A stretch of 24,100 bases of DNA, from positions 1-24,100 of the forward strand of contig VBFW01000135.1 in the NCBI GenBank assembly GCA_005880525.1. Direction: 5' to 3'. Positions 13,007 to 21,045 of this stretch are shown one piece after another. The stretch comes from Chloroflexota bacterium (GTDB lineage: Bacteria; Chloroflexota; Dormibacteria; Dormibacterales; Dormibacteraceae). The notes beneath the pieces are model-generated. The model saw nothing but the letters and a program-made list of their open reading frames with translations, did not search any database and was not told the origin of the DNA. Every line of letters begins with the position of its first letter. Within the stretch, counting starts at the first letter, position 1. The translations under genes and the position numbers were made by a program.

Positions 13007-15628
13007 ATGAGAGACCTCGTCACTTTCGTCCAGAACATCGAAGCCGTCGCCTTCCTCGCGCTCGGCGTCGCGACCGCGGCCCTCTGGCTGCGCAACCGCG
13101 ACCGCTCGAGCGCCTACCTGGCGCTTGCCATCGTGCTGCTCTCGCTGGTCGTAGCCTTCGGCCGGCTGGTGACCCTGCTGCACATCAGCTCGCCCGCGGT
13201 GAGTTTCCTCACGCTCCTCGCGTTCGTCGGCTCGGGCTACGCCCTGCTCAGCTACCGCCACGCCCTCATCCCGCTCTCGAGGACATGGCGCGTCGGCGCC
13301 GCGGCAGCGCTGGTCGCGACGGTGGTCGCCTACCTGGTGGCGATGGCGCTGTCGGCACCGACCACGGTGCTTCTGTGGATCGCCGTCGCCCTGATCGTCG
13401 CGTGGGCGGGCACAGTGATCGAGCCGATCGTCCGTTTCTGGCTCGTAGCGCGGGGCCTGCCCAAGGTCCAGGCATGGCGCCTGCGATCGCTGAGCCTCGG
13501 TTTCGCCGGCCTGGTCGGGATCCTTCTTTTCGCCTTGATCCTGGCGGGCGCGCGTATCACGACGACAAACGCGTCGATCCAGCTGGCGCTGCAGCTCGTC
13601 GTGCTTGCCATCGTACCGCTCCTCTACGTCAGCTTTGCGCCGCCGGCCTGGCTGCGCCGCGAGTGGCGCGTTTCAGAGGAAGAAGGCCTCCGCGCATTCA
13701 TGGAAAGCCTCCTCGTGAGCGACGAGACCGCCGCTACCGATCGCGGAGCCCTTGAATGGGCGATGCGCCTGACGGGCGGGGGCGGCGCTATATCGTTCGA
13801 CAGCCGTGGCGACACGCGCGCCTCTTCCGGCGTCGACCCGGACTTCGCCGAGGAGCTGCAGGAGCTGCTGCCCAACCTGGCCAACGGCATCCGCAGATAT
13901 GAGCGTCGCAGCGGCCAGACGGTCACATTGATCGCGCTTCCGATCCACAGCATCGAGGGCATCGGGCGCCTGGTCGTGGTGTCCGGGCCGTTCACACCGG
14001 CGATCGGCAACGACGAGATGAATCGCGTGCAGCAGTTCATGACCTCGGTGACCGCGGGCGTGGACCGCAGGCGATTGGTGAAAGAGCTCAAGGATGCCAA
14101 CCGCGAGCTCAAGGACGCCAGCGAGCACAAGAGCGTGTTCCTCGCGAACATGAGCCACGAGCTGCGGACTCCGCTGAACGCCATCATCGGCTTCTCGGAG
14201 CTGATGCTCGACGCGAAGGAATCGCAGTTCGACAGCGCGACTCAGAAGCGGTTCCTCGCCCAGGTCCACTCCAGCGGCAAGCACCTGCTTGGCCTGATCA
14301 ACGACATCCTCGACCTGGCGAAGGTCGAGGCCGGTCAGATGGAGCTTCGGCTGCAAGAGGTGCCTGTGGAGCCGGTCATCGCGCAGGCGCTCGCGCTCGT
14401 CGAGCCTCTGGCGGCGGAGAAGCACCTCACCATCCGCTCGGAGGCCTCGACCGCAGGCGTGGTGCTGGCCGACGCGGGCAAGCTCAAGCAGATGCTGCTG
14501 AACCTGATCTCCAACGCCATCAAGTTCACAGCTGAGGGCGGCACCGTGAAGATCAGTGCGCGCCGCCTGCAGGGCGCGATCGAGATCGCCGTGGCCGACA
14601 CCGGCATCGGCATCTCCGACGCCGACCAGGCCAAGATCTTCATGGAGTTTCATCAGGTCGACCCCGGCCCCGGACGGCGCCAGCAGGGTACCGGCCTCGG
14701 CCTCGCGCTTACGCGCCGGTTCGCCCTCCTGCACGGAGGCGACGTCCGCGTGACCAGCAAGGTCGGCGAGGGCAGCGTGTTCACATTGCGGCTTCCGCTT
14801 CAGATCCCGACGGTTGCGCCGGCGGATGAGAAGGTCGACGCCACCGCTGCCGACCCTGCACGACCCCTCGTTCTGATCATCGAGGACGACGTCGCCGCGG
14901 CCGAGCTGCTGACCAGGCAGCTGCACGCGGCAGGCTTCAGGACGCACATAGCACGCACAGGCACCGAGGCGATCGCAATGGCGCGCTCACTTCACCCGGC
15001 AGCGATCACGCTCGACATCCTGCTGCCGGAGCTGGACGGATGGGAGGTCATCACGCGGCTCAAGCGTGAGGAGGAGACCAGCAGCATCCCGGTCGTCGTC
15101 GTGAGCGTCGTCGACAACCCCGAGCTTGGCAAGGCGCTCGGCGCGCTCGACTACTTCGTCAAGCCGGTAGACGGAAAGCTGCTGGTCGACAGGCTGACGC
15201 GGCTCAAGCTGAAGCCGGCCGTTGAAGGCGCGACGACCAGCGTGATGGTGGTCGACGACGAGCCCTCCAACCGGAACTGGCTGGTGCGAATCCTCGAGCC
15301 GGCGGGCTTCGAGGTCATCGAGGCTTCGGGAGGACGCGAGGCGATCGAGCTTGCGAAGGCGAGGCCGCCTGACCTTGTCCTTCTCGACCTGATGATGCCC
15401 GAGGTCACAGGTTTCGACGTCGTCGAGGCGCTGCGCGCGGACCCGAAGACGTCGCAGACGCCGATCATGATCCTCACGGCACGGCACCTCACGGAGGCGG
15501 ACAAGCGCCAACTCAACGGCCAAGTGTCAACGATCCTTAGCCGCGGTTCGGTCGGAGCCCCCGACCTGCTCGGCCTGCTTCAGCAGGTGGTCGAAAAGAC
15601 CAACGGCAAGCCGGTCGCGACGAAGTGA
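13007..15628 (+). CDS. Hybrid sensor histidine kinase with seven membrane helices and two receiver domains
   Basis: 873 residues. Seven membrane helices fall in residues 10-210 (for example AFLALGVATAALWL, AYLALAIVLLSLVVAFG, LVVLAIVPLLYVSF). A GAF-like stretch follows at about 225-350, then a short coiled coil (LVKELKDANRELKDASEHK). HisKA has His384 (NMSHELRTPLNAIIGFSELM), and HATPase has NLISNAIKF near 500, DTGIGIS and GTGLGLALTRRF. Receiver 1 is at about 625-745 with D670 (ITLDILLPELDGW) and KPVD. Receiver 2 is at about 750-870 with D794 (LLDLMMPEVTGFD), but its usual Lys is replaced (ILSRGS), so it may be impaired. The ATG is five bases after the HD-GYP reading end, and the next gene overlaps by four bases. 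The kinase probably feeds the single receivers that follow. Confidence 0.94.
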   Translation: MRDLVTFVQNIEAVAFLALGVATAALWLRNRDRSSAYLALAIVLLSLVVAFGRLVTLLHISSPAVSFLTLLAFVGSGYALLSYRHALIPLSRTWRVGAAAALVATVVAYLVAMALSAPTTVLLWIAVALIVAWAGTVIEPIVRFWLVARGLPKVQAWRLRSLSLGFAGLVGILLFALILAGARITTTNASIQLALQLVVLAIVPLLYVSFAPPAWLRREWRVSEEEGLRAFMESLLVSDETAATDRGALEWAMRLTGGGGAISFDSRGDTRASSGVDPDFAEELQELLPNLANGIRRYERRSGQTVTLIALPIHSIEGIGRLVVVSGPFTPAIGNDEMNRVQQFMTSVTAGVDRRRLVKELKDANRELKDASEHKSVFLANMSHELRTPLNAIIGFSELMLDAKESQFDSATQKRFLAQVHSSGKHLLGLINDILDLAKVEAGQMELRLQEVPVEPVIAQALALVEPLAAEKHLTIRSEASTAGVVLADAGKLKQMLLNLISNAIKFTAEGGTVKISARRLQGAIEIAVADTGIGISDADQAKIFMEFHQVDPGPGRRQQGTGLGLALTRRFALLHGGDVRVTSKVGEGSVFTLRLPLQIPTVAPADEKVDATAADPARPLVLIIEDDVAAAELLTRQLHAAGFRTHIARTGTEAIAMARSLHPAAITLDILLPELDGWEVITRLKREEETSSIPVVVVSVVDNPELGKALGALDYFVKPVDGKLLVDRLTRLKLKPAVEGATTSVMVVDDEPSNRNWLVRILEPAGFEVIEASGGREAIELAKARPPDLVLLDLMMPEVTGFDVVEALRADPKTSQTPIMILTARHLTEADKRQLNGQVSTILSRGSVGAPDLLGLLQQVVEKTNGKPVATK

Positions 15629-16002
15629 GCGCGGCACTCATCCTCGTGGTCGAGGACAACGAGACCAACCAGATGCTCACCGTGGCCGTGCTCGAGCGGG
15701 ACGGCTATCGCGTGGTGGTTGCCGGCAACACCAGCGAGGCGCGGGAACAAATCAAGACGGAGACTCCCCATCTGATCCTCATGGACGTGCAGCTTCCGGG
15801 CGAGGACGGCCTCGCCTTCACGCGGCAGCTCAAGCGAAACCCGACGACCAGTCCCATCCCGATCGTGGCCATGACGGCGCACGCCATGCAAGGAGACGCG
15901 GAGCAGGCGATCGAGGCCGGGTGCAGCGGTTACATCGCCAAGCCAATCGACACGCGCGCGCTCGCGGAGCAGATCCGCAGGTATCTGGCCGTCGCGCGGT
16001 GA
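15625..16002 (+). CDS. Single-domain response regulator (DivK/CheY-like)
   Basis: 125 residues, one receiver domain and nothing else. It has the acidic pair E10-D11 (LVVEDNETNQ), phospho-acceptor Asp in LILMDVQLPGEDG (about 54), Thr in AMTAHAM and Lys in GYIAKPID. The GTG start overlaps the hybrid-kinase stop by four bases (GTGA), implying coupled translation. With no output domain, it likely shuttles phosphate or binds a partner protein, as DivK does. It is clearly related to the receiver protein at 16516. Confidence 0.93.
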   Translation: MSAALILVVEDNETNQMLTVAVLERDGYRVVVAGNTSEAREQIKTETPHLILMDVQLPGEDGLAFTRQLKRNPTTSPIPIVAMTAHAMQGDAEQAIEAGCSGYIAKPIDTRALAEQIRRYLAVAR

Positions 16003-16448
16003 CGAGCCGGGTTCTCATCGTCGACGACGAGCCCGCCAACGCCCTGCTCCTGGAGTCCATGCTCGCGGATGAACCGGACCTAGAGCTGAAGAGCGTTACC
16101 GACTCGCGTCTGGCCGAGCAAGAGTTCCTCGAGTTCGAGCCCGACATCGTGCTGCTCGACCTCCACATGCCCAAGCCGGACGGCATCGAGATCCTGACCC
16201 GGCTGCGCAGCGCACGGGAAAGCCTCGGCTACCTCCCTGTCGTCGTGCTCACCGGCGACACCACCCGGCTCGCGCGCAACAGCGCGCTGATGCTCGGCGC
16301 CGATGACTTCCTGCTCAAGCCTCTGGAACGGGAGGAGGTCCTCCTGCGGGTCCGCAATCTGCTCCACACCCGTCGTCTGTACACGGAGCTGGCAAGCGCC
16401 AAGGAGGCGCTGGAGCGGCACGAGGGCAAGCCGGGAAAGGTCCCTTAA
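15999..16448 (+). CDS. Response regulator with short C-terminal helix
   Basis: 149 residues from a GTG that overlaps the previous stop by four bases (GTGA). The receiver has VLIVDDEPANALLLESML, D in IVLLDLHMPKPDG, Thr in VVLTGDT and Lys in DDFLLKPLE. About 25 residues after it form a charged helix (LHTRRLYTELASAKEALERHEG) that looks like the start of the coiled coil joining receivers to HD-GYP, GGDEF or kinase domains, but the protein ends there. It may dimerise or be a shortened form of a larger regulator. Proteins of the type receiver-(R/L)LHTR-coil are common in front of HD-GYP domains. Confidence 0.9.
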   Translation: MTSRVLIVDDEPANALLLESMLADEPDLELKSVTDSRLAEQEFLEFEPDIVLLDLHMPKPDGIEILTRLRSARESLGYLPVVVLTGDTTRLARNSALMLGADDFLLKPLEREEVLLRVRNLLHTRRLYTELASAKEALERHEGKPGKVP

Positions 16449-16476
16449 AGGGCCATGCCTGCGTAAATCCGACGGT

Positions 16477-16482
16477 TAATAT
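16477..16482 (+). promoter_or_regulatory. Possible -10 element before the third receiver gene
   Basis: TAATAT (4 of 6 to TATAAT) lies in the 67-base gap, the only sizeable gap inside the signalling island, 33 bases before the ATG at 16516. The -35 region is poor. It may give a second internal transcript. Confidence 0.28.
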
Positions 16483-16515
16483 GCTGCCGGAGCTGCGAGC
16501 ACACCGGATCCCGCC

Positions 16516-16908
16516 ATGAGCAACCCACCACTGATCCTGATCGTCGAGGACAACGCAGGCAGCCTGATGCTGGCCACGGTCATGCTCGAAACCGAGGGAT
16601 TCCAGGTGGCCGGCGCCGGATCGGCTGAAGAGGCCAGGGACGTGCTGGCGACGAAGACGCCGGACCTGATCCTCATGGACATCCAGCTGCCGGGCATGGA
16701 CGGCCTCGAGTTCACCAGGGAGCTCAAGGCGGACGCTGACACGGCGGCCATTCCGGTCATCGCCCTGACCGCCCAGGTCATGCCGATCTACGAGCGGGCG
16801 GCCCGCGCGGCCGGCTGCGAAGGGTTCATCGCCAAGCCGTGGACGCCCGAAGCCTTCAGCCGGGAAATCCACGCGTTTCTGGCCGGCATCGGGGCCGAGA
16901 ACGAATGA
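16516..16908 (+). CDS. Single-domain response regulator (DivK/CheY-like)
   Basis: 130 residues. The receiver has LILIVEDNAGSLML, D in LILMDIQLPGMDG (about 56), Thr in ALTAQ and Lys in GFIAKPWTP. It resembles the receiver at 15625 through its length (LIL.VEDN, EAR..L..KTP.LILMD.QLPG.DGL.FTR.LK, AGC.G.IAKP), so the two are probably old duplicates with diverged partners. The stop overlaps the ATG of the following cyclic-nucleotide-fold/CpaE-like ATPase gene by four bases (ATGA). This points to a functional link, since CpaE-type proteins often carry a receiver domain and here it is a separate protein. Confidence 0.92.
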   Translation: MSNPPLILIVEDNAGSLMLATVMLETEGFQVAGAGSAEEARDVLATKTPDLILMDIQLPGMDGLEFTRELKADADTAAIPVIALTAQVMPIYERAARAAGCEGFIAKPWTPEAFSREIHAFLAGIGAENE

Positions 16909-18155
16909 CAGAGCCCGCCGAGCTCCAGAAGCGGCTGGAGCTGCTGCAGGGGATCTCGATCTTCTTCACGCTGCCAGACAGCGACATGCGCCGGCTGGCG
17001 CGCAAGCTGCAGCCGCGCCACGTCGCGAGCGGCGAGGAGGTCGTGAAGCAGGGCGACGTGGCGGACCGGATGCACATCATCGTCAGCGGGCGCTTTGAGG
17101 TCAGCGAAACGTGGGCGCCGCATCACAGCGTGACGGTCGCAGTCCTGGGTCCAGGTGACTTTTTCGGCCTCAGCGCAATGAAAGGCGGCACACCGCAGGC
17201 AGCCTCGGTCACGTCGATCGAGCAGTGCGAGCTGCTCGAGCTCCTTACCGACGACATCGACGCAGTGCTGACTGAAGACTCGCCCGTTCGCGCCGAGGTC
17301 GAGCGACTCGTCGAGCAGCGGCGGGACACCATCGAGCACCTGGTCGACCGAGCCCACGAGATTTCGACGTCGCACGACGGCCGGATCATCGCCGTGTATT
17401 CGGTGAAAGGCGGCGCCGGGAAGACGACTCTGGCCGTGAACCTCGCGGCCGCGCTGGGCCAGCGCAACCGGGGCGAGTGCCTGCTTCTCGACCTGGGCCT
17501 TCCCTACAACAATGCGGCGCTGACGGCCAACCTTGTGCCGACAGGCAGCCTCGCCGCCAACGAACGGGCGTCCGACGCCGAGCTCGAGGAGATGCTGCTC
17601 AGCGCCTGCATCCACCACCCGACCGGGATGATGCTCCTGCCCGGCGCACTGCGGATCGAGCACTCGGAGCTCATCACGCCCGAGCTGGTTCAGCGCTCGA
17701 TGACCGCCCTGATGCGGACTTTCCCCTACCTGGTCGTGGATCTTGGGGTTGCGATGTCAGAAGCGGCTTTGAGTGTTCTGGAGCGGGCGCAAAGGATCAT
17801 CCTTCTGGTCACGCCCGAACTGAGTTCGTTGAAGGACACCAAGGAGCTGATCGAGCTGTTCAGAACGGTGCTGAACATCCCTGACGGAAGCGTCACCCTC
17901 GTGCTCAACCGGCCCCGGGCGACCTCGATGGTCGACCGGAATGACGTCGAGCGGAGTTTGGGACGCTCTGTCGACGTGGAGCTGGAGCACGACGGCTACC
18001 GATGCGACAGGGCCGCCGTGACCGGCGAGCTTCTGGTGGCCGCTTTTCCCGCGAGCCCGCTCGCCAAGAAGGTGAAAGCGCTGGCGATGGCGTTGGAGAC
18101 CGAGCACAAAGCGAAAGCGAAAACTGCGCCGGTGGCCGAGAAGGTGGCCCCTTGA
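16905..18155 (+). CDS. Fusion of cyclic-nucleotide-binding-like domain and CpaE/MinD-type ATPase
   Basis: 416 residues. Residues 12-140 have the cNMP-binding fold (LLQGISIFFTLPDSDMRRLA, VVKQGDVADRMHIIVSGRFEV, VAVLGPGDFFGLSAM). In the phosphate-binding cassette (86-102) the usual FGE reads FGL, and the Arg of RAA is Gln (PQAASV), so classical cAMP/cGMP binding is doubtful. Residues 160-395 are a ParA/MinD ATPase with the deviant Walker A KGGAGKTT (168-175), LLLDLGLP (about 193-200), YLVVDLGV and LLVTPELSSLKD, the last typical of CpaE/TadZ polar localisation proteins. It would act at the membrane or pole as a positioning or assembly ATPase controlled by the N-terminal domain. No pilus genes are nearby. 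It overlaps both neighbours by four bases. Confidence 0.9.
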   Translation: MTEPAELQKRLELLQGISIFFTLPDSDMRRLARKLQPRHVASGEEVVKQGDVADRMHIIVSGRFEVSETWAPHHSVTVAVLGPGDFFGLSAMKGGTPQAASVTSIEQCELLELLTDDIDAVLTEDSPVRAEVERLVEQRRDTIEHLVDRAHEISTSHDGRIIAVYSVKGGAGKTTLAVNLAAALGQRNRGECLLLDLGLPYNNAALTANLVPTGSLAANERASDAELEEMLLSACIHHPTGMMLLPGALRIEHSELITPELVQRSMTALMRTFPYLVVDLGVAMSEAALSVLERAQRIILLVTPELSSLKDTKELIELFRTVLNIPDGSVTLVLNRPRATSMVDRNDVERSLGRSVDVELEHDGYRCDRAAVTGELLVAAFPASPLAKKVKALAMALETEHKAKAKTAPVAEKVAP

Positions 18156-20350
18156 CAGCGGCTCGCGTGGGCCGGCTGACGGTGGACCGGAGCGACTCTG
18201 GCAATGTGGTCGCTCCAGTTTCGCGTCCGCGATCCCGCCTCCAGACCCGCTCCGGCCGCCGTTTCGTGGTGGCGGCCGCGCTCGCGGCGGCGGTGGGCAT
18301 CGCCTTCACGGTCTGGATCGGCTTCCGGATAGGTGGCGACCAGTCGGTCACTGACGTCGACGACCTCGGCGAGGCGATCGCGGCCCTGATTGCCGCCGCA
18401 AGCTGTGGCTTCGCATCGTGGCGTGCGACGGGGCGCATGCGCCTCGCGTGGGGCCTTCTCGCCGCGTCGGCACTCAGCTGGGGGATCGGCGAGACGGTCT
18501 GGTCAGTCATAGAGATCGGTCTCGGTCAGGGCGTGCCGTTCCCGTCGGCCGCCGACGCCGGCTTCCTGCCCGCGATCCCGCTCGCGGTGGCGGGCGTCCT
18601 CACATTCCCCTCCGCGCCGAGCCGCATCGCGACCCGGGCCCAGGCCGTTCTCGACGGAGCGATCGTGGCGCTGGCTCTGGTCTTCATCAGCTGGGCGTTC
18701 GGCCTGGCGAGCATTTACCAGCAGAACAACCAGTCGCTGCTCACCCAGCTGATCGGAGCGGCCTACCCCGTGGGCGACGTCATCGTCATCGCCGCGCTGA
18801 TGCTGGCCATGCGCAGGGCCACACCACAGCAGCGCGGGACGATGGCGCTCTTGCTTGCCGGCCTTGCGGCCGCCGCCGTCGCCGACAGCTCGTTCGCATA
18901 CCTGACGGCGTCAGGTATTTACACCGCGACCGGCAACATCACCGACGCCGGCTGGGTCATCGGATACTTCCTGATCGCTCTCGCGCCGTTCTGGCCGGCG
19001 CCGTTCGCGGATCGCGTAACGAAGGAAGGGCCGGCCGACCTGTGGCAGATGTCGGTGCCCTGGCTGTCGCTGCTGGGAGCGGCGGTGGTGGCGCTGGCCC
19101 TGGCCGCGCGGGGCCTCGGCCTCGACCAGTTTCTGACCGCGGTCGCCGGCGGGCTGGGCCTCCTGCTGGTAGCCAGCATGGTGCTTCTGCATCGAGACTC
19201 GCTCTCGCTGCTTTCGGTCCGCGACCGCGTCGAGCAGAGGCTGGAACAACGCACCAACCTGCTCAACGAGGTGATCCTTCACGCGCCTCTAGGCGTGGTT
19301 CGCATCGGCCCCGACTACCGCGTGATCGACGCCAACCCACGGATGGGCACGCTGCTTCACGCGCCCGAGCAGATCATGGTGGGCTCCCTGGTGGCGGAGT
19401 ACCTGTCGCCCGAGGAGGCCACCCGCGTGATCGAGCAGTTCAAGCCTCTCGACACAGGAGTTGTCGACAACGTAGAAGGCAATAGTCCCGCGAGGCGCGC
19501 GGACGGCAGCGAGGTGTGGCTGCACTGGAGCGTGACCGCCGTGCGCAGCCGCAGCGGCAAGCTGGAGTACTACCTCGCGATGTTCGAGGACATCACGGCC
19601 AAGCACGACGCGGAGGAGACGGCCGCCGCCAACCTCGCCAGCCTCGAACGCCTCAACCAGCTCAAGAGCGAGTTCGTCTCCATGGTCAGTCACGAGTTCC
19701 GCACGGCGCTCGTGGGCATCCAGGGCTTCAGCGAGATCCTGGCGACGGAACTCAACAGCCCCGAAGACGTGAAGAGCCTGGCCGGCGACATCTTCAGCGA
19801 TGCACAGCGCTTGAACCGGATGATCAACGAGATGCTGGATCTCGACCGCATGGAGGCGGGCAAGATTCGCATCCAGCCGAAACCCGTCGATCTCAATTCG
19901 CTGGTCCGCGAGGTCGTCGAACGCGCCCAGGCCTCGAGCGAAAAGCACCGCCTGCGCACCGAGCTCGACCAGGCGCTGCCGATCATCAACGCGGACCCTG
20001 ATCGATTGATCCAGGTCATCAGCAACCTGGTCAGCAACGCCGTCAAATACTCGCCGGACGGAGGCGAGGTCACCATCAGCACGGCAGCAGACAACGGCCA
20101 GGTTCACGTGGCGGTGAGAGACCAGGGTGTTGGAATCCCACCCGAGTTCATCAGCCGCGTTTTCGGGCGCTACGAGCGCTTCGAGAACAGCAAGACGAGC
20201 AAGGTGGTGGGGACGGGCCTCGGCCTGGCTATCAGCCGGCAGATCATCGAGCTGCACGGCGGCAAGATCTGGGTCGAGAGCAAGGTCGGGTCGGGCTCGA
20301 CCTTCGAGTTCACTGTTCCATTGCAGCTAGGCGCCGGCGGCGCCGGCTGA
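18152..20350 (+). CDS. Multi-pass membrane PAS sensor histidine kinase
   Basis: 732 residues from the TTG at 18152, which overlaps the previous stop by four bases (TTGA); in-frame GTGs at 18167 and 18182 are alternatives. After an N-terminal basic stretch come about ten membrane helices (residues 38-350: FVVAAALAAAVGIAF, LAWGLLAASALSWGIGETVW, AIVALALVFISWAFGLASIY, WVIGYFLIALAPFW). A PAS domain follows (about 370-495: VILHAPLGVVRIGPDYRVID, YLAMFEDITAKHD), then HisKA with His514 (SMVSHEFRTALVGIQGFSE) and HATPase (NLVSNAVKYSPDGG, DQGVGIPPEF, GTGLGLAISRQII). The HisKA proline of HELRTPL is replaced by Ala (HEFRTALV), which can alter phosphatase activity. The input signal is unknown. The membrane part resembles MHYT/7TM-like integral sensors. 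Confidence 0.93.
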   Translation: MTAARVGRLTVDRSDSGNVVAPVSRPRSRLQTRSGRRFVVAAALAAAVGIAFTVWIGFRIGGDQSVTDVDDLGEAIAALIAAASCGFASWRATGRMRLAWGLLAASALSWGIGETVWSVIEIGLGQGVPFPSAADAGFLPAIPLAVAGVLTFPSAPSRIATRAQAVLDGAIVALALVFISWAFGLASIYQQNNQSLLTQLIGAAYPVGDVIVIAALMLAMRRATPQQRGTMALLLAGLAAAAVADSSFAYLTASGIYTATGNITDAGWVIGYFLIALAPFWPAPFADRVTKEGPADLWQMSVPWLSLLGAAVVALALAARGLGLDQFLTAVAGGLGLLLVASMVLLHRDSLSLLSVRDRVEQRLEQRTNLLNEVILHAPLGVVRIGPDYRVIDANPRMGTLLHAPEQIMVGSLVAEYLSPEEATRVIEQFKPLDTGVVDNVEGNSPARRADGSEVWLHWSVTAVRSRSGKLEYYLAMFEDITAKHDAEETAAANLASLERLNQLKSEFVSMVSHEFRTALVGIQGFSEILATELNSPEDVKSLAGDIFSDAQRLNRMINEMLDLDRMEAGKIRIQPKPVDLNSLVREVVERAQASSEKHRLRTELDQALPIINADPDRLIQVISNLVSNAVKYSPDGGEVTISTAADNGQVHVAVRDQGVGIPPEFISRVFGRYERFENSKTSKVVGTGLGLAISRQIIELHGGKIWVESKVGSGSTFEFTVPLQLGAGGAG

Positions 20351-20373
20351 TCGACCGCGCAGGAGCTCGCAGG

Positions 20374-21045
20374 ATGCCCGTGCCGATCAGGATGCTGATT
20401 GTGCAGCACGACCGACTCATGTTCGAGGGCCTTGTGTCGCTCCTGGGCGATCAGGAGGGTCTCGAGGTGCTTGGGGTCGCCAGCAGCGCAGCCGACGCGG
20501 TGGACAAGTCGATGCATCTTCGGCCCGACCTGGTGTTGATGGACGTCCGTTTTCCGGACGGGGATGGGGCGCAGATCTGTGAGCGGATCCGGTCCAGGCT
20601 GCCAAACACCGCAGTCCTCTTCTTGTCGGCAGATACCAACGAGGCGACCGTCGAGCGCGCGGTCATGGCTGGAGCGGCCGGCTATGTGTCGACACAGATC
20701 TCTGTGGCAGAGCTGGTGGGCGCCATCAAGACGCTGGCAGAGGGTGAGCTCCTGGTGACCGCGGCGGTCCTGGCACGGCTGCTTCGCCAGGGAGAGACCC
20801 AGCCAACTGATCCGGATGCGCCTACCGCCCCGGAGCTGACTGGACGTGAGCGGGAGATCGTCACACTGCTGGCGCGCGGTCGTGACAACATCGCCATCGC
20901 GGCCGAGCTCGAGATCGAGCCGGCCACCGTTCGCGGGCACGTACGGTCATTGCTGGAGAAGCTGGGAGTTCACTCCAAAGCCCAGGCCGTCGACTCAGCG
21001 CGCAGGATGGGCCTTGTCGACGACTCGGCCAGGACGCCGCGATGA
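20374..21045 (+). CDS. NarL/FixJ-type LuxR response regulator with degenerate receiver
   Basis: 223 residues. The N-terminal receiver fold is clear (D57 in LVLMDVRFPDGDG), but the acidic pair is Q11-H12-D13 instead of DD/DH, and the switch Lys near 106 is absent (GYVSTQIS). Phosphorylation may thus be weak or replaced by another signal. The C-terminal GerE/LuxR HTH is intact (LTGREREIVTLLARGRDNIAIAAELEIEPATVRGHVRSLL). AGGAG lies eight bases before the ATG. Its stop overlaps the ATG of the GAF kinase by four bases, so they are likely partners. It is the only DNA-binding response regulator in the island, and hence the likely transcriptional output. Confidence 0.92.
   Translation: MPVPIRMLIVQHDRLMFEGLVSLLGDQEGLEVLGVASSAADAVDKSMHLRPDLVLMDVRFPDGDGAQICERIRSRLPNTAVLFLSADTNEATVERAVMAGAAGYVSTQISVAELVGAIKTLAEGELLVTAAVLARLLRQGETQPTDPDAPTAPELTGREREIVTLLARGRDNIAIAAELEIEPATVRGHVRSLLEKLGVHSKAQAVDSARRMGLVDDSARTPR

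Noticed and set aside
13002..13755. Continuation of the HD-GYP frame into the next gene as a long fusion protein
   Set aside because: After 12950 the translation is Arg/Pro-rich without homology, and it overlaps well-formed membrane helices of the hybrid kinase in another frame. It is a by-product of the frameshift.
13673..14947. 424-codon open frame on the minus strand opposite the hybrid kinase
   Set aside because: It lies wholly inside HisKA/HATPase coding sequence with canonical motifs on the plus strand; no recognisable protein or ribosome binding site.
16440..16456. GGTCCCTTAAAGGGCC near-palindrome after the second receiver gene
   Set aside because: Only four good pairs can form with a usable loop and there is no U-tract.
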